From: Burkholderiales bacterium | GTDB lineage: Bacteria > Pseudomonadota > Gammaproteobacteria > Burkholderiales > Burkholderiaceae_C | Direction of reading: 5' to 3' | DNA: 64,000 nt | Assembly (NCBI GenBank): GCA_003963115.1 | Contig: RXJQ01000010.1 | Span: 62,001-126,000, forward strand | Shown here: piece by piece, positions 16,390 through 25,653 of the stretch | Layout: every line of letters starts with the position of its first letter | How positions within the stretch are numbered: the stretch's first letter is position 1 | Position numbers and translations under genes: made by a program | Notes under the pieces: model-generated | Told to the model about the DNA's origin: nothing | Databases searched by the model: none | Seen by the model: the letters and a program-made list of their open reading frames with translations, nothing else

Positions 16390-18441
16390 ATGAGCACCAA
16401 CCCACTGCTTGACACCACCGGCCTGCCCCTGTTTGACCAGATCAAGCCCGAGCACGTCACGCCCGCGCTCGACACCTTGCTGGCCGAGGCCGAAACAGCC
16501 TTGAGCAAAGTGGTGGGCCCTGATGTGCCGCCGGACTACGATGCCCTCTCGTTGCTGCTGGATGTCGCCACCGAGAAGCTGGGCCGAGCCTGGGGCGCGG
16601 TCGGCCACCTCAACGCCGTGGCCGACACCCCCGAGCTGCGCGCCGCTTTCAACGAAAACCTGCCCCGCATCACCGAGTTCTACACACGCCTGGGTGCCGA
16701 CGAGCGCCTATACGCCAAGTACAAGGCCCTCAATGAGGCCCAAAAGAGCCTGCCCGCCGAGCAGCGCCTCACGCCCGCCCGCCAGCGCGCGCTGGACATC
16801 GCCCTGCGTGCCTTCGTGCTGGGCGGCGCCGAGTTGCAAGGTGAGCCCAAGAAGCGTTTCGCCGAGATCCAGGAGTTACAGGCGGCCAAGTCGCAGGCCT
16901 TCTCCGAGCACGTGATGGATTCGACCGATGCCTATGCGCACTACGTCCGTGCCGAGGAGCTGGACGGTGTGCCCGAGGACATCATCCAGGCCACGCGCGC
17001 CATGGCCGAGGGTGAGGCCAAAGAAGGCAACAAGCTCACCCTGCACATGCCCATTTACCTGCCGGTGATGCAGTACGCGACCAACCGCCACCTGCGCGAA
17101 ACGCTCTACCGCGCCTACAGCACGCGGGCCAGCGAGTTCGGCCCCAGCGAGCGCGACAACACGGGCCTGATGAAGGAGATCGTCGCCCTGCGCCAGGAAG
17201 AATCCGTGCTGCTGGGCTACAAGACCTTCGCCGATGTCTCGTTGGTGCCCAAGATGGCCACCAGTCCCCAGCAGGTGATGGACTTCCTGCGCGACCTGGC
17301 CAAGCGCGCCCGCCCCTTTGCCGAGAAGGACATGGCCGAGCTGCGCGACTTCGCCAAACAGGAATGCGGCATCGACGATTTGCAAGCCTGGGACGTGGCC
17401 TTTGTGAGCGAAAAGCTCAAGGAAGCACGCTATGCCTTCAGCGACCAGGAGGTCAAGCAGTACTTCACGGAGCCCACCGTGCTCAAGGGCCTCTTCGGCC
17501 TGATCGAAACGCTGTTCGACGTCAACATCCAGCCCGACACGGCACCCGTCTGGCACGAGTCCGTGCGCTTTTTCCGCATCGAGCGCAACAAGCAACTGGT
17601 CGGCCAGTTCTACCTTGATCCGTATGCACGCACCGGCAAGCGCCCTGGCGCCTGGATGGACGACGTGCGCGGGCGCTGGAAGCGCCCCGACAACGGCGCC
17701 ACCCAGACCCCGGTAGCCCACCTGGTCTGCAACTTCGCCAAGGGTGTGGGCGACAAACCCGCCCTGCTCACCCACGACGACGTCATCACCCTCTTCCACG
17801 AGTTCGGGCACGGCCTGCACCACATGCTGACCAAGGTGGAAGACCTGGGCGTGTCCGGTATCGGCGGCGTTGAATGGGACGCGGTGGAGCTGCCCAGCCA
17901 GTTCATGGAGAACTTCTGCTGGGAATGGGACGTGGTACAAAAGCTCACCAGCCATGTCGACACGGGAGCACACCTGCCTCGCGCCCTGTTCGACAAGATG
18001 ACGGCCGCCAAGAACTTCCAGAGCGGCATGCAGACCCTGCGCCAGATCGAATTCGCCCTGTTCGACATGCGTCTGCACGCCGAGCCCGGCCGCGAAAGCG
18101 ATGTGCAGTCGGTCATCGATGAAGTGCGCCAAGAGGTGGCCGTCAACATCCCGCCGGCCTTCAACCGCTTCCAGCACAGCTTTTCACACATCTTTTCAGG
18201 TGGATACGCGGCCGGCTACTACAGCTACAAGTGGGCTGAGGTACTCTCTGCGGATGCCTATGCCGCCTTCGAAGAGGCCGCAACGCCTGCCACGGGCGTG
18301 CTCAACCCCGAGGTGGGCCGCCGCTACCGCGAGGCGATCCTGGAGGCTGGCGGCAGCCGCTCGGCCATGGAGAACTTCAAGGCTTTCCGAGGCCGCGAGC
18401 CACGGATCGACGCCCTGTTGCGGCATCAAGGCATGAGCTGA
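16390..18441 (+). CDS. prlC: oligopeptidase A, M3 family zinc metallopeptidase
   Basis: 683 aa, as in E. coli PrlC. The zinc motif HEFGH (H470, E471, H474) is intact, and the third ligand falls in the following MENFCWEW region. It is a cytoplasmic peptidase that degrades signal-peptide fragments and short oligopeptides. It starts 30 nt after folD and is followed 26 nt later by the DUF4124-glutaredoxin gene, so it may be part of a folD-prlC transcript. Confidence 0.95.
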   Translation: MSTNPLLDTTGLPLFDQIKPEHVTPALDTLLAEAETALSKVVGPDVPPDYDALSLLLDVATEKLGRAWGAVGHLNAVADTPELRAAFNENLPRITEFYTRLGADERLYAKYKALNEAQKSLPAEQRLTPARQRALDIALRAFVLGGAELQGEPKKRFAEIQELQAAKSQAFSEHVMDSTDAYAHYVRAEELDGVPEDIIQATRAMAEGEAKEGNKLTLHMPIYLPVMQYATNRHLRETLYRAYSTRASEFGPSERDNTGLMKEIVALRQEESVLLGYKTFADVSLVPKMATSPQQVMDFLRDLAKRARPFAEKDMAELRDFAKQECGIDDLQAWDVAFVSEKLKEARYAFSDQEVKQYFTEPTVLKGLFGLIETLFDVNIQPDTAPVWHESVRFFRIERNKQLVGQFYLDPYARTGKRPGAWMDDVRGRWKRPDNGATQTPVAHLVCNFAKGVGDKPALLTHDDVITLFHEFGHGLHHMLTKVEDLGVSGIGGVEWDAVELPSQFMENFCWEWDVVQKLTSHVDTGAHLPRALFDKMTAAKNFQSGMQTLRQIEFALFDMRLHAEPGRESDVQSVIDEVRQEVAVNIPPAFNRFQHSFSHIFSGGYAAGYYSYKWAEVLSADAYAAFEEAATPATGVLNPEVGRRYREAILEAGGSRSAMENFKAFRGREPRIDALLRHQGMS

Positions 18442-18467
18442 TTCTGATTCACAAATTTAGGAAGAAG

Positions 18468-19085
18468 ATGCATCGCGCTGTACCCCTGTCTCTGCTGGCT
18501 GTGCTGGCCCTGCAGTTCGGCACACCAGCCTGGGCACTGTACAAAGTGGTCGGCCCTGATGGGCGTGTCACCTACACCGACCGTGCCCCAGGCGACCGGC
18601 CCACGCAAACGCTCCAGCCCAATGGCGCGACGGGCTCGTCTGAAAACCTGCCCTACGAGTTGCAAAAGGTGGTGAGCCGCTACCCCGTGCGCCTGTTCAC
18701 CGGCCCCAAATGTGCCCCGTGCGATGCCGGCCGCCAGCTGTTGAAAGACCGCGGCGTGCCTTTCACTGAAAAGACCATCTCGACGTCAGACGACGCCAAG
18801 GCCTACTCTAAGCAGGAAGGCACCGACCAGTTGCCCTCCGTGCGCATCGGCCAGAAACAGATGCTGGGTTACAACCAGGCCGAATGGACCAGCTACATCG
18901 ATGCCGCTGGCTACCCACCCAAATCGGCCTTGCCCCTGAACTACCGCTGGCCGGAAGCTTCGCCCCTGGCGCAAGTCGACTCCCAGGCCCCGGCGGCATC
19001 GACGCCAGCCAGGGCCACGCCTCCTGTCGCACCCGAGCGCAGTGCGCCGGCCGCTGGCGGCGCCCCTCCGGGCTTTCGCTTCTAA
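18468..19085 (+). CDS. exported DUF4124-glutaredoxin fusion protein
   Basis: 205 aa. A signal peptide (1-23, cleavage after PAWA) is followed by a DUF4124 segment (about 24-50: LYKVVGPDGRVTYTDRAP) and a glutaredoxin-like domain (about 70-145) with the redox pair CAPC. The tail from about residue 160 is Ala/Pro-rich and disordered. A CxxC glutaredoxin in the periplasm would act on exported thiols, unlike cytoplasmic glutathione-linked glutaredoxins. AGGAAG stands just before the ATG. The function is inferred from domains only. Confidence 0.85.
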   Translation: MHRAVPLSLLAVLALQFGTPAWALYKVVGPDGRVTYTDRAPGDRPTQTLQPNGATGSSENLPYELQKVVSRYPVRLFTGPKCAPCDAGRQLLKDRGVPFTEKTISTSDDAKAYSKQEGTDQLPSVRIGQKQMLGYNQAEWTSYIDAAGYPPKSALPLNYRWPEASPLAQVDSQAPAASTPARATPPVAPERSAPAAGGAPPGFRF

Positions 19086-19100
19086 CTTCTCTTTCGCACC

Positions 19101-20420
19101 TTGAACGACGTGACCACCCAGACGGCGCCAGCCGATGCGCCGTCCGCTGTAGCGCGCGTGGCCATCGTCGGCGGAGGGCCGGCAGGCCTGATGGCCGCAG
19201 AAGTGATGGCCGAGCGCGGCATCCCAGTCGACCTGTTTGATGCCATGTCCTCGGTGGGCCGCAAATTCCTGCTGGCAGGACGCGGCGGCCTCAATCTCAC
19301 GCACTCCGAGCCTCTGCCTGCGTTCATGACCCGCTTTGCCGAGCGCCAGGCCGCCTTGGCGCCGCAGATTGGCGCTTTCACGCCCGATGCGCTGCGAGCC
19401 TGGGCGAAAGGCCTGGGCATCGAGACTTTCGTTGGCACGTCGGGCCGCGTGTTCCCCACTCACATGAAGGCCGCACCGCTGCTGCGTGCCTGGCTGCACC
19501 GCCTGCGCCAGGCCGGTGTGCGCTTTCACATGCGGCACCGCTGGAGTGGCTGGGCCGCCAATGGCGTGCTCGTCTTCCAGACACCGTCGGGCGAGTTGCG
19601 GCACAAAGCTTCGGCCACGGTCCTGGCGCTGGGCGGCGCCAGCTGGGCGCGGCTGGGCTCCGATGGCAGCTGGGTGGCACCGCTCGCCCAAAGATCGGGT
19701 GCCGTTATCGCGCCCTTGCGACCGGCCAATTGCGGCTTCGATGTCCTGCCCACGGGCCCAGACCGAACCGGCTGGAGCCCTCATCTGATACAGCGTTTCG
19801 CCGGCCAGCCCATCAAGCCCGTGGCCCTGCTGTTTCGAGACGAACACGGAGAACTGATCCGCCAGCAAGGCGAGTTCGTACTGACCGACACCGGCATCGA
19901 GGGCAGCCTGATCTACGCCTTCTCGGCACGCATCCGTGACCAGATCGAACGCAGCGGCCAGGCCACCGTGCTGCTCGATTTGCTGCCCGATCACACGTTG
20001 GACCAGGTCCTGGCCGAAACCAGCCGCCCTCGTGGCCCACGCAGCCTGTCCACCCATCTCAAGAGCCGCCTGGGCCTGCAGGGCATCAAGATGGCCTTGC
20101 TCCACGAAGTTATGAGCTCGGCCGAGTTGAACGACACCACCGCACTGGCCCGCGCCATCAAAGCCCTGCCGGTTCATCTGGCTCGTCCGCGCCCGATCGA
20201 CGAAGCCATCAGCACGGCGGGCGGTGTCACCTTCGAGTCACTGGATGCGCACAACATGCTCCAGTCCATGCCCGGGGTGTTCTGCTGCGGCGAGATGCTG
20301 GATTGGGAAGCGCCCACTGGTGGCTACCTCCTGACCGCGAGCATGGCAACAGGTCGTGTGGCGGGTTTGGGAGCGTGGCAGTGGTTGACGGAAGGAAAGC
20401 TGACAAACCCACCGGACTGA
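19101..20420 (+). CDS. BaiN/HI0933-like NAD(P)/FAD-dependent oxidoreductase (TIGR03862 type)
   Basis: 439 aa with an apparent TTG start; the in-frame GTG at 19110 is an alternative. The FAD motif GGGPAGLMAAEVMAERG is near residue 30. RKFLLAGRGGLNLTHSE and the C-terminal GGVTFESLD...CGEMLDWEAPTGGY are diagnostic for the HI0933 flavoprotein family. The family has few characterised members (the bile-acid reductase BaiN is one), and the role here is unknown. It begins 15 nt after the DUF4124-glutaredoxin gene on the same strand. Confidence 0.88.
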   Translation: MNDVTTQTAPADAPSAVARVAIVGGGPAGLMAAEVMAERGIPVDLFDAMSSVGRKFLLAGRGGLNLTHSEPLPAFMTRFAERQAALAPQIGAFTPDALRAWAKGLGIETFVGTSGRVFPTHMKAAPLLRAWLHRLRQAGVRFHMRHRWSGWAANGVLVFQTPSGELRHKASATVLALGGASWARLGSDGSWVAPLAQRSGAVIAPLRPANCGFDVLPTGPDRTGWSPHLIQRFAGQPIKPVALLFRDEHGELIRQQGEFVLTDTGIEGSLIYAFSARIRDQIERSGQATVLLDLLPDHTLDQVLAETSRPRGPRSLSTHLKSRLGLQGIKMALLHEVMSSAELNDTTALARAIKALPVHLARPRPIDEAISTAGGVTFESLDAHNMLQSMPGVFCCGEMLDWEAPTGGYLLTASMATGRVAGLGAWQWLTEGKLTNPPD

Positions 20421-20494
20421 ATGATTAACGAAGGCCGAGTAAAGCCATACGATCTTTTCTGGATCTGATTGACCAAAACTTCAGAAAGATCGCG

Positions 20495-21457
20495 ATGAAG
20501 ACTCCCCGATTGATCAAATGGGCAGCCGGCGCGGCGCTGGCCCTGGCCTCGGTGGCACCCGCATGGGCCCAGTATTCCCGGCTGGTCGTGTTCAGCGACA
20601 GCATGTCGGACAACCACCGCTACGGCGCCTACTCCAAGGCAGCCACTGGGTCCGTTCACCCGGCCGCGCCTTTCGACAATGGCCGGTTCTGCAATGGTCT
20701 GGTGGCGGTTGAAGATCTGGCCAATGGCTTGGGCATCCCCATCCAAGATTACGCCTTCGCTGGTGCCACCTCAAGCTACGGCAGCCTGATCGTGGTGCCC
20801 GAAGGCGTGCTGACCCAGGTCAACGAGTACCTGAACAACAACAATCTCATTCCCACCATCACGACGGTCCCGATCGTGAGCCCTGTGCTGAGCATCGCAC
20901 TGGGTTCGGGGCAGGCAGATCCCAAAGCCCTGCACCTGATCTGGGCCGGCCCGGACGACTACTACAGCGGCGGCATGAACGCGCTGACCGCCTACTCGGC
21001 CACGGCCAACATCCAGCAGGCCATCACCTCGCTGTACAACGGCGGTGCCCGCTACTTCTTCGTGCCGACCATGCCCGACCTGAGCATCACGCCCAGCGCC
21101 AGGATCCATGAGCAGCAGCAAAAGGGCTACATCGCCAGCGCCGCCAAGTACAGCGCGCAGTTCTCGGTGGTGCTCACCAAGGGCTTGGACAGCCTGCGCG
21201 CCAAGTACCCTGACGCGCACATCATGTCGTTCGACACGCTGGCCTATATAAAGGTGGCCATCGAGCAGGCACGCGCCAGCGGCAAGAACGTGACCGACGC
21301 CTGTTTCCCCATTGACGTGCTCAACCCGAGCAAGGTGCCTGGCGTGGCTTGCAGCCAGCCCGACAACTACCTGTTCTGGGACAACAACCACCCGACGGCC
21401 GAAGCCAACCGCATCCTGGCGGCCGAGTGGCTCAAGGCCATCATCGTTCAGCCTTGA
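20495..21457 (+). CDS. exported SGNH/GDSL hydrolase
   Basis: 320 aa. A signal peptide ends near APAWA (residue 25). Block I is FSDSMSDN with the nucleophile S36, and the catalytic Asp/His pair is in WDNNHPT (D296, H299). The arrangement matches the phospholipase/lecithinase group of GDSL esterases (thermolabile-hemolysin or autotransporter-esterase type), here without a beta-barrel. It is secreted or periplasmic, acting on ester lipids or other acyl esters. The sequence begins straight after a short AT-richer gap. It is convergent with rpiA. Confidence 0.88.
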   Translation: MKTPRLIKWAAGAALALASVAPAWAQYSRLVVFSDSMSDNHRYGAYSKAATGSVHPAAPFDNGRFCNGLVAVEDLANGLGIPIQDYAFAGATSSYGSLIVVPEGVLTQVNEYLNNNNLIPTITTVPIVSPVLSIALGSGQADPKALHLIWAGPDDYYSGGMNALTAYSATANIQQAITSLYNGGARYFFVPTMPDLSITPSARIHEQQQKGYIASAAKYSAQFSVVLTKGLDSLRAKYPDAHIMSFDTLAYIKVAIEQARASGKNVTDACFPIDVLNPSKVPGVACSQPDNYLFWDNNHPTAEANRILAAEWLKAIIVQP

Positions 21458-21473
21458 TTGACGGCTGAGGCGC

Positions 21474-22145
21474 TCAGAAGCGCAGGGTCTTGACGCCCTG
21501 CGCGGTACCCAGCAGGCAGACCGACGCCTTGTTGCGGGCGAACACACCCACCGTGACCACACCTGGGATCTGGTTGATATCGGACTCGAACTGAGCTGGC
21601 TGACTGATGCTCAAGCCTGTCACGTCGACGATGAGGTTGCCGTTGTCGGTGGTCACGCCTTCGCGCACCTTGCCCGTGCCACCAAGCTTGGCGAACGCGC
21701 GGATGACCTGCGCCGCTGCCATCGGGATCACTTCCACGGGCAGCGGGAACTTGCCCAGGGTCTGCACCAGCTTGGATTCGTCGGCGATGCAGACGAACTG
21801 CTCGGCCAGGTCGGCCACGATCTTTTCACGGGTCAGCGCGGCGCCACCGCCTTTGATCATGTGGCCTTTGTTGTCGATCTCGTCGGCGCCATCGATGTAG
21901 ACACCCAGTGACGTCACGGTTTCAGCGGGCAGCACCTTGATGCCCAGTGCTTCCAGACGCTGTGTGCTGCGCACCGAACTGGACACGGCACCAGCCACAC
22001 GACCGGGCTCGGTCTTGAGCGCCTCGCCCAAGGCGTCGATGAACTTGTCGACCGTCGAGCCGGTTCCCACGCCCACGATGCTGCCGGGTTGCACGTATTC
22101 GAGGGCGGCGCGGCCCACCAGGGTCTTGAGTTCGTCTTGGGTCAT
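21474..22145 (-). CDS. rpiA: ribose-5-phosphate isomerase A
   Basis: 223 aa, normal for RpiA. The phosphate loop VGVGTGSTV, the catalytic DGADEID and the lysine-bearing [11 protein letters not shown] are all present. It interconverts ribose-5-phosphate and ribulose-5-phosphate in the pentose phosphate pathway. It lies 43 nt downstream of the DUF1624 gene on the same strand and may share its transcript. Confidence 0.97.
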   Translation of the reverse strand: MTQDELKTLVGRAALEYVQPGSIVGVGTGSTVDKFIDALGEALKTEPGRVAGAVSSSVRSTQRLEALGIKVLPAETVTSLGVYIDGADEIDNKGHMIKGGGAALTREKIVADLAEQFVCIADESKLVQTLGKFPLPVEVIPMAAAQVIRAFAKLGGTGKVREGVTTDNGNLIVDVTGLSISQPAQFESDINQIPGVVTVGVFARNKASVCLLGTAQGVKTLRF

Positions 22146-22188
22146 GGCTGTCGTGTCAATCGGGTCATCAGGTGCATCGCGTACCGCT

Positions 22189-23064
22189 TCAGGGAACTGG
22201 TCGGCCGGTCAGCGTCATCCACGCCAGCAGGCCGCCGATCAGGATGGGCTGATGCACCATGTAAAAAGTCAGGCTCCATCGGCCCAGCATGGCCAGGCCT
22301 TGCCTGACCGCCAGCAGCACGCGTGCCAGGCCGGCATTGTCGCCCGAAACAAGCGGCTGAGCGCCCTGCCCGGGCAGCGCCCATGACAACCATGGCCGCC
22401 GGTGAGCGAGCATCCATTGCGTGCCCGCCAGTCCCCACCACATCACGCCCAGCCAGGGCAGCACGGGTACATAGTCCTCGGTGATGGGCTTGTGCGTGAC
22501 CAGGCCGATCCAGTTGGTCGCGCGAGTGTCGAAGAAGGGATCGGCCACCAAGCGAGGCAGCGCCACGGCCAGCAGGCCAAGCGGCCAAAGCCAGGCGCGC
22601 CAAGATGCCGTGAGCCGCGCGACGATCAGCATCACCGCCATACCGTGCAGCACGCCAAAGTAGATGTAGCTGTTGGGGAACATGAACCAGCTGCCCACGC
22701 TAACCAGCAAAGCGCAGCCGACGATCTGGCCCCAACGGCGCCAAAAGCGCGCCCAGCTCTGCCCCTGGCTGGTGGCGATGGCCTGCCCCGCGCCCGTGCA
22801 CAGCAGGAACAGCGAGAGGATGCAGGTGCGCTGGCTGGTCCACAGCGCATCTGAATAGAAATTCGCGTCGAGCAAGCGGTAGTTGCTCAGGTCGAAGCAG
22901 AAATGAAAGAACGCCATCCAGATCAGCGCGAAGCCGCGCAGGGCGTCGACCCGGTCGTAACGTGTGCTCGATGCCGGTTCTGGTGACGCTGGCGGCGCGC
23001 TCCCTGCCGCATCCCCGCCGTCACGGGGTTTTCTCTGGGGTGATTGGCCTTTTCGGGTACGCAT
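22189..23064 (-). CDS. DUF1624 / heparan-alpha-glucosaminide N-acetyltransferase-like membrane protein
   Basis: 291 aa from the ATG at 23064. A 30-residue disordered Arg/Pro/Ala leader is followed by the signature [17 protein letters not shown] of the DUF1624/HGSNAT catalytic family, then about seven hydrophobic segments. The conserved histidine in FYMVHQP is near the C-terminus. Related proteins move acetyl groups across membranes to sugars; the substrate here is unknown. The longer upstream frame runs antisense through rlhA and is not coding. Confidence 0.8.
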   Translation of the reverse strand: MRTRKGQSPQRKPRDGGDAAGSAPPASPEPASSTRYDRVDALRGFALIWMAFFHFCFDLSNYRLLDANFYSDALWTSQRTCILSLFLLCTGAGQAIATSQGQSWARFWRRWGQIVGCALLVSVGSWFMFPNSYIYFGVLHGMAVMLIVARLTASWRAWLWPLGLLAVALPRLVADPFFDTRATNWIGLVTHKPITEDYVPVLPWLGVMWWGLAGTQWMLAHRRPWLSWALPGQGAQPLVSGDNAGLARVLLAVRQGLAMLGRWSLTFYMVHQPILIGGLLAWMTLTGRPVP

Positions 23065-23115
23065 GGCGATAGTATCGGCGGTTTGCTCTTTCGTCCCCTG
23101 CCGGATCGCCGCCCC

Positions 23116-25083
23116 ATGTCCCTCGCCCGCCACGAAATCGAACTGCTTGCACCCGCCCGTACTGTTGAGATCGGCATCGAGGCGGTCAACCATGGCGCGG
23201 ACGCGGTCTACATCGGCGGGCCGTCTTTCGGTGCGCGCAGCAATGCCTCTAACGAGGTGGCCGATATCGCCCGGCTGGTGCAGCACGCGCACCGCTACAA
23301 CGCGCGGATCTTCACCACGCTCAACACCATCTTGCGTGACGACGAACTGGAGCCCGCCCGCAAGCTGATCTGGCAGCTGTACGACGCCGGGGTCGATGCG
23401 TTGATCGTGCAGGACATGGGCATCCTGGAGCTGGACCTGCCCCCCATCCAGCTGCATGCCAGCACCCAGACCGACATCCGCACGGTCGAGAAAGCCCGGT
23501 TCCTGCAGGACGTGGGCTTCAGCCAGATCGTGCTGGCGCGCGAACTCACGCTCAAGCAGATCCGCGACGTGGCGGCCAACACGCATTGCGCGATCGAGTT
23601 CTTCATCCACGGCGCCTTGTGCGTGGCCTACAGCGGTCAGTGCTTCATCAGCCACGCGCACACGGGCCGCAGCGCCAACCGGGGCGATTGCTCGCAGGCC
23701 TGCCGCCTGCCCTACAACGTGCTCGATGGCGCCGGCCAGGTCGTGGCCTTCGAGCAGCACGTGCTGTCCATGAAGGACAACGACCAGAGCGCCAACCTGC
23801 GTGCTCTGATCGACGCTGGCGTGAGCTCCTTCAAGATCGAAGGCCGCTACAAGGACATGGGCTATGTGAAGAACATCACCGCCCACTACCGCCAGCTGCT
23901 CGACGAGATCCTCGAAGAGCGGCCCGAGCTGCAGCCGGCCTCATCGGGCAAGACCACCTTCACCTTCGAGCCTGAGCCCGATCGCAACTTCAACCGTGGC
24001 AGCACGGACTATTTCGTCAATGGCCGCAAGGAAGATATCGGGGCTTTCGAGTCGCCGAAGTTCCTCGGCCTGCCGCTGGGCGAGGTCGCCAAGGTGGGCG
24101 ACAAGTGGTTCGACATCGCCTTGAACGAAGCGCAGCAGGTCTTTGGCATGAGCAATGGCGACGGCATCAACTACCTGACGCTGACCAAGGACGTCGTCGG
24201 GCTCAAGGTCAATGTGGCCGAGGCAATTGGCAAGACAGGCCGCATCTGGCGCGTCTACCCCAATGAAGCGATGGACACGCTCAAGGACCTCAAGGTCGGT
24301 GTGGCCGTCAACCGCAATGGCGACCGTGCCTGGGAAAACCTGCTGGCCAAGAAGTCGGCCGACCGGCGCATCGGCGTGTGGCTGAACCTGAGCGACACCG
24401 CCGATGGCCTGAGCCTGACCGTCATCGACGAGAACGGCCACACCGGCACCGCCACCGTGGCCTGCGACAAGCAGGCCCCACAGGATGCGGCCAAGGCCGA
24501 GGCCAGCCTGCGCGAACACGTGGGCAAGCTGGGCGCCACCATCTTCACGGCACAAGACGTGAGCCTGAACCTGGCCCAGCCCTGGTTTGTGCCCGCTTCG
24601 GCCGTCAACGCCTTGCGGCGGGATGCCATTGCTGCGTTGGAGGCCAACCGCGCCCAGGCCTACCAGCGCCCGGAACGCGCCCTGCCCGTCGAGCCACCTG
24701 CGCCTTATCCGGAAGACACACTGAGCTACCTGGCCAATGTCTTCAACCACAAGGCCCGCGACTTCTATGCCAGGCACGGCGTGAAGGTGATCGAAGCCGC
24801 CTACGAGAGCCACGAAGAGCTCGGTGAAGTCAGCCTGATGATCACCAAGCACTGCGTGCGCTTCTCACTGAGCCTGTGCCCCAAGCAGGCCAAGGGTGTG
24901 ACGGGTGTGCAAGGCACCGTCAAGGCCGAGCCGCTGCAACTCATCAATGGCAAGGAAAAGCTGACCCTGCGCTTTGACTGCAAGCCTTGTGAAATGCACG
25001 TGGTGGGCAAGATGAAGAAGTCGGTGCTCAACCAGATTCCGGCCGCGCCCATTCAGTTCTACAAGACAAGGCCCAGCGCCTGA
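23116..25083 (+). CDS. rlhA: peptidase U32 family protein, 23S rRNA C2501 hydroxylation factor RlhA-like
   Basis: 655 aa, matching RlhA (YdcP, about 650 aa) rather than the shorter U32 proteins. The N-terminal barrel opens ELLAPARTVEIGIEAV and contains the U32 signature EFFIHGALCVAYSGQC with clustered cysteines (CSQACR) thought to hold an iron-sulfur cluster, then FKIEGRYK. The C-terminal half is the extra DUF3656 part. In E. coli RlhA makes 5-hydroxycytidine at position 2501 of 23S rRNA. The ATG at 23116 is the start that fits the family; the frame runs upstream to 23044. Confidence 0.88.
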   Translation: MSLARHEIELLAPARTVEIGIEAVNHGADAVYIGGPSFGARSNASNEVADIARLVQHAHRYNARIFTTLNTILRDDELEPARKLIWQLYDAGVDALIVQDMGILELDLPPIQLHASTQTDIRTVEKARFLQDVGFSQIVLARELTLKQIRDVAANTHCAIEFFIHGALCVAYSGQCFISHAHTGRSANRGDCSQACRLPYNVLDGAGQVVAFEQHVLSMKDNDQSANLRALIDAGVSSFKIEGRYKDMGYVKNITAHYRQLLDEILEERPELQPASSGKTTFTFEPEPDRNFNRGSTDYFVNGRKEDIGAFESPKFLGLPLGEVAKVGDKWFDIALNEAQQVFGMSNGDGINYLTLTKDVVGLKVNVAEAIGKTGRIWRVYPNEAMDTLKDLKVGVAVNRNGDRAWENLLAKKSADRRIGVWLNLSDTADGLSLTVIDENGHTGTATVACDKQAPQDAAKAEASLREHVGKLGATIFTAQDVSLNLAQPWFVPASAVNALRRDAIAALEANRAQAYQRPERALPVEPPAPYPEDTLSYLANVFNHKARDFYARHGVKVIEAAYESHEELGEVSLMITKHCVRFSLSLCPKQAKGVTGVQGTVKAEPLQLINGKEKLTLRFDCKPCEMHVVGKMKKSVLNQIPAAPIQFYKTRPSA

Positions 25084-25108
25084 CCTGCCTGCTTACTGCC
25101 CCAAGGCA

Positions 25109-25507
25109 TCAGAGCATCCGATCCTTGGCCACGAAGTACTTGCGGGTATAGGCCACCAGTTGCCCATCCGTCGGGTGATCGACGGTTTCGATGCCAACGA
25201 TCTTGTCAGCCACCTTGGGGTCATGCGAATGGGCATGCTTGAGCAACGCCAACTTGGCCTGCCCGGGCCCCACGATCAAGACCTCCTGGGCGCCGGCCAA
25301 GGCCTCGATGATGGCGTGGTAATAGTGCTGGTCCTCCGGCGATCGCCCTGTTCCCACATCCCCTTTTTCGATGGTCCCGCGCTTGTGGTGCAGGTGCTTG
25401 TGGGGATGTTCAGGCTTCACGACAGCCTTTTCCACATCCTCCGGGCTGACGTGCATGACGCGGGCTTGTGAATGGTCCAGCCAGACAACGGCGTGGTAGT
25501 GGGACAT
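25109..25507 (-). CDS. small baeRF/eRF1-like ('translational machinery') protein
   Basis: 132 aa. It opens with AVVWLDHSQARV, has a His/Lys-rich loop (KPEHPHKHLHHKRG), and then YYHAIIEALAGAQEVLIVGPG and AKLALLKHAHSHD, the pattern of bacterial proteins related to the eRF1/Pelota domain that are annotated as translational machinery or host-attachment proteins. Function is not established. It is single-gene, convergent with rlhA. Confidence 0.75.
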   Translation of the reverse strand: MSHYHAVVWLDHSQARVMHVSPEDVEKAVVKPEHPHKHLHHKRGTIEKGDVGTGRSPEDQHYYHAIIEALAGAQEVLIVGPGQAKLALLKHAHSHDPKVADKIVGIETVDHPTDGQLVAYTRKYFVAKDRML

Positions 25508-25653
25508 GTCGATTCCTCCGTTTGCAACTCGATGAGGACAGCCTACTCCGATGGGCGACGACGTCCAAGTTGAAAGCCGACGCAGGCTTGTGCTGAATCA
25601 AACATTCACGTAGCCGTCGCGAGCCTGTCACATGGCCTGGGCATCATCCATGC

